DNA of 64,000 nucleotides from Polytrichum commune (taxonomy: Eukaryota; Streptophyta; Polytrichopsida; Polytrichales; Polytrichaceae), in the NCBI GenBank assembly GCA_950295325.1, contig OX485805.1:51856758-51920757 (forward strand), in the 5' to 3' direction. The position numbers and the translations under genes are program-made. Below are positions 58,221 to 64,000 of this stretch, piece after piece. The notes under the pieces were generated by a model. That model made no database searches. It saw only the letters and a program-made list of their open reading frames with translations, and had not been told where the DNA came from. Numbering within the stretch: the first letter of the stretch is position 1; each line of letters begins with the position of its first letter.

Positions 58221-58341
58221 ATTAAAAAAACCCTTATTTATTGGAGCAAGAGCGTTCATAAGATCGTCTAAGGAGAGAACACCGTTTGTCATTTACGCAA
58301 CTCCGACTAAAGGAGAGACGACCTCAACAACAAGCATACCA

Positions 58342-59760
58342 ATGCAGTACAAGGATTTTCAAGACGTATTTCAAAAGACGAACGCCGACATGCTGCCAGA
58401 GCACCGACCATACGATTGCGCCATAGAATTGGAAGACGGAGCACAACCACCTTTTGGTCTAATTTACAAATTATCACAGACAGAGTTGGCAGAATTACGA
58501 AAGTACATTGACGAAAACCTAGCCAAGAATTTCATTTGTCATTCAAAATCGCCAGCTGGAGCACCAATTTTATTTGTCAAGAAGAAGGACGGTTTACTAC
58601 GGATGTACGTGGACTACCGAGGACTCAACAAGGTGACCAAGAAAAACTGCTATCCCTTACCTTTGATCTCTGGCCTCCTAGACCAACTTGGACATGCAAA
58701 GATCTTTACAAAGATTGATTTAAGGGGAGCCTACAACCTCATGCGAATTAAAGAAAGAGACGAATGGAAGACGACTTTTCGCACAAGGTATGGCCATTTT
58801 AAATATAATGTGATGTCTTTTGGTCTTACCAATGCTTCGGCGGTCTTTCAACATATGATGAATGACATCTTTCAGGAGTACCTCGACGATTTTGTTGTCA
58901 TCTATTTAGATGACATTATGGTATTTTCCAAGAATGAAGAAGAACATGAGAAACACGTACGGTTGATTTTTAAGAAACTACGCGAACGAAGATTCTACGC
59001 CAAGTTGGAGAAATGTTTGTTTCACCAAACAGAAATGGAGTTTTTGGGATTCGTTGTGACTACTGAAGGCTTGAAGATGGACCCCAAGAAAGTAGAAGCA
59101 ATCGTGTCTTGGAAAGTTCCAAAGACGATTAGAAATGTACAATGTTTTCTTGGTTTTGCTAACTTTTATCGGATCTTCATCAAGAAATATTCTCAAGTCG
59201 CCGCTCCATTCACTCGGTTAACATGCAAGGAGAAGTTGGAATGGGGACCTGAAGCCGAACGAGCATTTCAAGATCTCAAGACGGCATTCACCACGACTCC
59301 AATCTTGGTACATCCCAACTTTGCAAAGGCTTTCTATTTGGAGAACGATGCTTCAGACTTTGCTTTAGGAGCCGTGCTTTCGCAAATTGGCGTTGACGGG
59401 AAGCTCCACCCGATTGCTTTCTATTCTCGCAAGTTCTCTGTTGCTGAAATCAACTCTGAGATCCACGATAAGGAACTCCTTGCTATAGTGGATTCCTTTC
59501 AAGAGCGGCGTCACTTTCTCGAAGGCGCTGCACACCCAGTGACCGTATACACGGATCACAAGAATCTGGAATACTTCATGTCGACTCGAGTTTTGAATCG
59601 TCGTCAAGCTCGATGGAATATGTCACTATCTCGATTTGATTTTGTTATCAACTACAGGCCTGGAAACAACAAGGACTGTCCGATGCGTTATCGAGGAGAT
59701 CGTATCTTGCGCCAAAGGCTGGAGAATCAACATTTAATTAGCAGTGTACGACATTGTTGA
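58342..59760 (+). pseudogene. Chromovirus reverse transcriptase and RNase H
   Basis: This is one open frame of 472 codons. RT motifs run in order: RMYVDYRGLNKVT, KIFTKIDLRGAYN, FGLTNASAVFQ, the catalytic VIYLDDIMVFS, and FLGFVVT. Then comes the RNase H part with ENDASDFALGAVLSQ, HDKELLAIVDSF and VYTDHKNLEYF. The frame ends after a short divergent tail because of a one-base shift near 59750, where integrase takes over in another frame. Confidence 0.93.
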
Positions 59761-60527
59761 AACCAGAGCAATTTAGGATTTTCACTGCTGTCGTACCTAT
59801 TGACACCGATTTCCTCAATCAAGTACGTGCTGCGACCATTGAAGATTTTGTAGCTCGTGACATCAAGCAACGTAGCAATGATGACAAGTTCAAGGTAGAG
59901 GGTGATCTTCTGTATTTTGAGGAACGGTTGTACATTCCACAAGGACCTGCGCGACTTCGGGTTCTTCAATCTCGTCACGATTTTCCAGCTACGGGACATT
60001 TTGGGTTCAATAAGACCTTAGAGCTTATTTTCCGAGATTTTTGGTGGCCCCAAATGTGGAAGGATGTCAAAGAGTTTGTCCTCTCTTGTGACATTTGTTC
60101 AAGATCCAAGACCCCTCGGCATCGTCCATATGGGCTTCTGCAACCATTACCTGTTCCACGTCGTCCGTGGTCTTCGGTTTCTATGGACTTCATTACAGAC
60201 CTACTGCCATCGAATTCATTTGACAACATTTTTGTTGTGGTCGATCGACTTACAAATATGGCGCATTTTGTCATTTGTAAGAAGACGGCATCAAATGAAG
60301 ACACAGCAAGACTCTTTCTTGATAGCATGTATCGTTATCATGGCGTACCAGATGATATCATTTCAGATCGAGGAACTCAGTTTGTATCCAAGTTTTTGAG
60401 ATTCCTCTTTGAAAAACTAAAGGTGGACATTAACCTTTCTTCAGCTTTTCATCCTCAAACTGACGGACAATCGGAGCGGGTGAATCAAGTCTTAAAGCAA
60501 TATCTACGATGTAGCATCAACTACTAG
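59754..60527 (+). pseudogene. Chromovirus integrase, broken
   Basis: The HHCC zinc-binding part is visible (HDFPATGHFGFNKT...CDICSRSK), followed by the catalytic Asp in SMDFITDLL, Asp in ISDRGTQF and Glu in DGQSERVNQ. A TAG stops the frame at 60525-60527. Integrase sequence continues beyond it ([15 protein letters not shown]), with a further frameshift between 60650 and 60770 and a TAA before the chromodomain. Confidence 0.9.
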
Positions 60528-60900
60528 CAAGACGATTGGACTACATATCCACCACTTGCCGAGTTTGCTTACAACAACACTCTCCATGCTTCAACTCAAA
60601 GCACGCTATTTTTCTCCAACTATGGATACCACCCGAAGCTCGACTTATTGAGCTCGTCAACGAATGGCAATCCGGCAGCAGAAGAATTTGTGAAGCAACT
60701 ATCCGAACTTCAGACGACATTGAAACTTCAACTACAATCCGCCCAAGGCATCTGCAGATAAACTTTGGAATGAGGCACCTGCTTTCAAGATTGGAGATAA
60801 AGTGTGGCTTATCCGACGAAATATCAAGACGAAGCGACCGTGCGATAAGTTGGACTACCGAAGATTGGGACCATTTATCGTCCAGAAGTAAATCAATCCT

Positions 60901-61230
60901 GTGGCTTACCGTCTGGAATTACCGGCCGCTATGAAGGTACATCCAATTTTTCATGTCTCTTTATTGGAACCTTATCGAGAGTCATCTTTTCCAGGAAGAG
61001 TGCAAAGTCCGCCACCTAGTATCGAAATCGAGAACCACGAGGAATACGAGGTGGATAAGATACTGGATTCACGGCGAAGATGGGGTAAATTAGAGTACTT
61101 TGTGTATTGGAGCGGCTATGATATTAATGAACGAACATGGGAATCGGCCGAAAATCTCGCTAATGTGTCAGAAAAAATACATGAGTTTTATCAACGATAT
61201 CTTCATAAACCTAAGCCGTCTCGACGATAG
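60901..61230 (+). pseudogene. Integrase C-terminus with chromodomain
   Basis: This open segment starts AYRLELPAAMKVHPIFHVSLL, the GPY/F-linked region of gypsy integrases. It ends with a chromodomain: YEVDKILDSRR, LEYFVYWSGYD, TWESAENL. Chromodomains in these elements steer integration toward marked chromatin (family knowledge). The aromatic positions Tyr/Tyr-Trp of the fold are kept. It is cut off from the rest of integrase by a TAA just upstream. Confidence 0.88.
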
Positions 61231-61352
61231 CCTCTCTTTGACGCTTACCTACCCAAGAACATAAAAGGGAGGGAGAGTATTATTAAAATTCACAGTCACT
61301 GTGTAGATAGTTTTCAAGTTGATATAAGAATAGAACTTTTCCAATAGTCATA

Positions 61353-61721
61353 GTGTGGTCTTCTTGTATGGATTCTCAAGAGATAGACAGTGCGCTAGTC
61401 ATGGCATCTCAACCGAAGAACTCACGAAGGCGGCCCCGAGATGAAGAACCGTCTGCACGACGACGAAGACGGAGGATACCAAGTAATCGTTCGCTGGTGA
61501 TTGTATTTGAGGCCGAGCCTGCTTTCAATAATCTGCCAGAAGATGTGTTTGCAGGACAATTTCACAACGAAGACACGGAAGTTCATGCTTGGTCAGAAGT
61601 GGAAGGCGTGGGCCACTACCGTTGGCTGCAAGGACCGATAAATCATTTGCCTCGTAAACAACAATTGGAGTTCATAGCAGACGTTATGCTGCAGATCTTC
61701 GTATTTTTACGTTTGTATTGA
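61353..61721 (+). CDS. Additional ORF between integrase and the 3' LTR
   Basis: A 122-codon frame (or 116 from the second Met, MDSQEIDS) starts 122 bp after the chromodomain stop and is unbroken although all other genes of the element are mutated. It has a basic, nuclear-localisation-like run (RRPRDEEPSARRRRRR) near residues 26-41, then a mixed domain with AFNNLPEDVFAGQF and HYRWLQGPINHLP. No family is recognised. The position is that of env-like or accessory genes in other gypsy elements. Confidence 0.45.
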   Translation: MWSSCMDSQEIDSALVMASQPKNSRRRPRDEEPSARRRRRRIPSNRSLVIVFEAEPAFNNLPEDVFAGQFHNEDTEVHAWSEVEGVGHYRWLQGPINHLPRKQQLEFIADVMLQIFVFLRLY

Positions 61722-61757
61722 CTGCCAACAACATTGCTTCTCGGAGATCCCGAAGCT

Positions 61758-61771
61758 AAAGGAGGGGGTGA
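61758..61771 (+). promoter_or_regulatory. Polypurine tract
   Basis: AAAGGAGGGGGTGA lies directly before the 3' LTR. It is the expected primer site for plus-strand DNA synthesis. Confidence 0.85.
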
Positions 61772-62128
61772 TGTTAGGGACATAGTTTTGGAACCTTCTA
61801 AGGACAAGTTTCTAGAAAGTTCTAGAAACAAGTTTCTAGAACACTCTAGAATGAATTCTCTAGAACTTTCTGGAAACAAGCTTCTAGAACCTTCTAGAAA
61901 CCTCCAATGGAAATTGGTAGAACCTTCTCTAGAAAATTACGAGTTGATTCTAGAAGTATATATAGGAGTCGAGGCTGAAGAGTTCTTCAGTCTCGACAAC
62001 GCATTCCTTAGGACTCTAATCCACCTATCTGGGTATTGATCGTGTACTCTTCTTGTTAATCTAAGTTTCCTAGTGGTTCTTGTTTTCTAGTACTTAATCT
62101 CTCGTTGCTCATTCTTGTGTCTCTGACA
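61772..62128 (+). repeat. 3' LTR of the chromovirus
   Basis: It is the same as the 5' LTR from TGTTAGGGACATAG to CTCTGACA, with scattered substitutions and small indels. Phased heat-shock units are also present: TTC/GAA at 61810, 61815, 61820, 61825 and again at 61882, 61887, 61892, 61897. The long seven-unit array of the 5' LTR is reduced here, with units substituted or missing. Confidence 0.93.
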
Positions 62129-63392
62129 CAGGATGACTAATGCAAAGTGCATAAAGACATGACAAGCAAAGGAAAATAAAAATTTGGCTGGATGGCGTTG
62201 GCATTACACACCATGTGCAGGGAGACATTGACTGCGAGATCGGGGAGTAGGGGAGCAGAAAACAGTGAACACACCACCAAGGAAAAATGCGCGTTGGACA
62301 TGAAGCATAATGCCTACCAACACGCCACATAAGGTCCTTCCATATACACGAAGGTGCGGGACGCAGATGCTCACCCTTACCCTGTCCGGCACATGAATGC
62401 ATCCAAAGGGTTTACTGTTTGACATTTGTCTTTTGTTTGCACAGAGGAAGGGACACACGAGGCCCGCCGTGTCACTGAACACGGCCAGTCCACGCAATGC
62501 GCAACAACAAGAAGAAAGCAAACCAACCTGTTTTTTTTGTTTTATATGTTGTTATGCATATATTGCTTATGCTGATAGAGAATGCTACTGCGGTTCTGCA
62601 TTGCCGAACGTTGTTTTGTATGCAAGCACTGGGGGGTGTTTGGGAAAGCCAAAGTACGGCATGTGCACATGTGTATGTGGGAGCAATCATAAAGTGCGGC
62701 ACCTTCTGAATTTGTGGTTGTTGCAGCAGTCAATGTTTGGCAGTGCTTGCATTGCAACCGGCACCCAGGTAAGAGGTCTTGCACCTTGGTGACTGCCGTG
62801 TATGGCGTTATTCGCGTGCATGCGTATTTGTGGCAGCGTTGCGGGAGTTCCAGATGCACTGACTTAATGTTCCCAAACTGCAGGAAGTCGGTACGAGCAG
62901 GACAGGCGTTGGTTCCCATATTCCATCTGTGGATACATATGTGGCCAAGTCGTGAACAGATGGTGGAACAGAGAGAAATCCAAACCCACCAGCGAGGACA
63001 ACAAGGACCTCGCAACTTATTGCACTGAAAGATGGAGACCCTCTTCCCGAAGGCTACGCTCTGTTGGTGGAGACGGGCGCCGACTCGGTGCCAACATCCA
63101 GATCCCAGCTGTGGAGTTTAAGCGAGACCGTGGACCGGAGCACGCCTCCGAAGGACCCCGAGCCATGCATAGAAGAAGGCCCAGACACGGCAAAGAGCAA
63201 AACGGCAGCAAAGAAGAACTTGACGAGGAACATCAACTGAAAAGCCAACGCGACATTCGCGAAGGAGCTGAAGGAATCGCTGGCCTCTGGTGAACCAATC
63301 CCAATCAAAGTCGCAGAGGATCAAGGCGATTTGAAGGGCATATGGACTTGACGAAGGAGAGCTAGAAAGACTACTCCATATTTGAAAAAACT
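62129..63392. other. Right flank of the chromovirus, unclassified older repeat
   Basis: Sequence of the same GC-richer character as 54380-56119. Overlapping open frames occur on both strands, none recognised. Splice-like sites such as TTGTTGCAG (62727), CAG/GTAAGAG (62769) and AACTGCAG (62884) occur on the plus strand, which with the frame at 63393 suggests a decayed intron-bearing transposon gene. Confidence 0.35.
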
Positions 63393-63740
63393 GTGGTGCA
63401 CAATGAAATTAATGCGCAATTTAATTTTGATCCTCCGATCACATCAATGCGAATCGACAAGTACTTGAGCGGGCAGTTGCGCACGTCAAGGGCCGTATGG
63501 AAGGCACATTGGAAGAAGCGTGGCCCCTCAGAGAGACATCACAATTGCCCACAGGGGGCGTGGGATAGGCTCTGCAAGTGGTGGCCCACGACCGCATGCC
63601 AAGAGGAAGCAGCTGAAATGGCCAGCCGTCGCGCAAGGGTGGAGAAGAACAACAAGGTGGGGCGGTCATCGTTGGTGGATAGAATGGACGAGAAGGTGAG
63701 CTCTAATTCGGCCATGGGAGTTATAGCATATTTTATGTGA
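63393..63740 (+). pseudogene. Fragment resembling plant En/Spm-associated transposase protein (Transposase_24 type)
   Basis: The frame contains VHNEINAQFNFDPPITSMRI, then TSRAVWKAHWKKRG, NCPQGAWDRLCKWW and a basic A/R/N-rich segment leading to RSSLVDRMDEK. This order of blocks (basic helix, P..W..L...W, then N-x-x-R and G..S) resembles the plant transposase proteins of Ptta/En/Spm elements. It lacks a convincing start and its end is unclear. Confidence 0.4.
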
Positions 63741-64000
63741 TTGTATATTGCTGGGAATGTCATTATGGGATGGATGCAGCAGGTTGCAGGCACGGGAAGG
63801 GTGAGATTGTATGTGAACGGCACAGAGTTGCCGTTCTGGAACTGCAGCTAAAAGGACAGCATGTACCTAAACCCGTGACATGCATTGCATGTGTGTAATA
63901 TTTTCGATACAGGAGCTTGAGTGCAGGGATTCCTGCAATGCTTGATGAAAGCATCTACATGTGCCAGAAAGCTTATGGCGGACAAACTGCTTGTGGGATG
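63741..64000. other. Right edge of the window
   Basis: No feature was recognised. It probably continues the transposon remnant. Confidence 0.4.

Larger units (their letters stand above)
56120..62128 (+). mobile_element. Ty3/gypsy chromovirus, structurally complete, coding region mutated (6.0 kb)
   Basis: Two similar LTRs (355 and 357 bp), both TGTTAG...GACA, enclose gag, protease, RT-RNase H, integrase and a chromodomain, in the gypsy order. The flanking 5-mers CAGGG and CAGGA are consistent with an aged 5-bp target duplication. The coding frames carry stops and frameshifts, so movement would need proteins from a relative. A sequence CCGGTATCATAGCT at 56497-56510, 22 nt after the LTR, resembles the usual initiator-Met primer site (TGGTATCAGAGC) with mismatches. 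Confidence 0.93.

Noticed and set aside
1-64000. CRISPR arrays, bacterial operons, rRNA genes
   Set aside because: Nothing of the kind is seen; regular repeats are microsatellites, minisatellites or transposon parts, and gene structure is eukaryotic.

Overview
The window looks like nuclear DNA of a land plant outside the flowering plants, such as a bryophyte, lycophyte or fern. This is inferred from four intron-bearing or intronless host genes of plant type, from GT/AG introns of 80 to 1,300 bp, and from dense, layered transposon debris. The clue against an angiosperm is a hybrid histidine kinase of the PAS-histidine-kinase (PHK) type, known to me from mosses, liverworts and lycophytes. I cannot name the species.

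Host genes: (1) 2935-11371 (+), a ten-exon PAS / HisKA / HATPase / receiver hybrid kinase of 1066 aa with every phosphorelay residue present. (2) 13303-18274 (+), a seven-exon, 291-aa atypical short-chain dehydrogenase resembling the plastid At1g32220 protein. (3) 29248-33338 (+), a seven-exon, 544-aa cytochrome P450 close to CYP704 (fatty-acid omega-hydroxylase, clan 86). (4) 44516-45988 (-), an intronless, 490-aa exostosin-type GT47 glycosyltransferase. I assembled the exons by hand from splice signals and reading phase; all joins keep frame.

Repeat layer: 18.3-29.2 kb is gene-free and holds a CACTA-like MITE, hairpins and a long-TIR Mutator-like foldback element (26332-27522). From 34.3 to 39.8 kb lies a decayed minus-strand Ty1/copia element. 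A second, larger member of the same foldback family (36267-38882) is inserted in it with a perfect 9-bp target duplication. The copia integrase end abuts a truncated FCP1/HAD-phosphatase-like fragment (39793-40331). Next come a hAT element with perfect 8-bp TSDs (41573-42452), a pogo-like MITE (47455-47901), a second hAT MITE with perfect 8-bp TSDs and a GC-rich minisatellite (49936-50604), a tRNA-like SINE candidate (about 53490-53703), a complete but mutated Ty3/gypsy chromovirus (56120-62128), and a fragment of a plant En/Spm-associated transposase protein (63393-63740).

The most striking observations are: an array of seven perfectly phased GAA/TTC units (a heat-shock element) in the U3 of the chromovirus LTR, which predicts a heat-responsive retrotransposon; a tandem duplication inside the PHK gene that made an in-frame 60-nt copy of the end of exon 1, with its own plausible acceptor and donor; related interspersed elements in two introns of that gene; and a host phosphatase-domain fragment joined to a copia remnant exactly at a splice-acceptor-like site.
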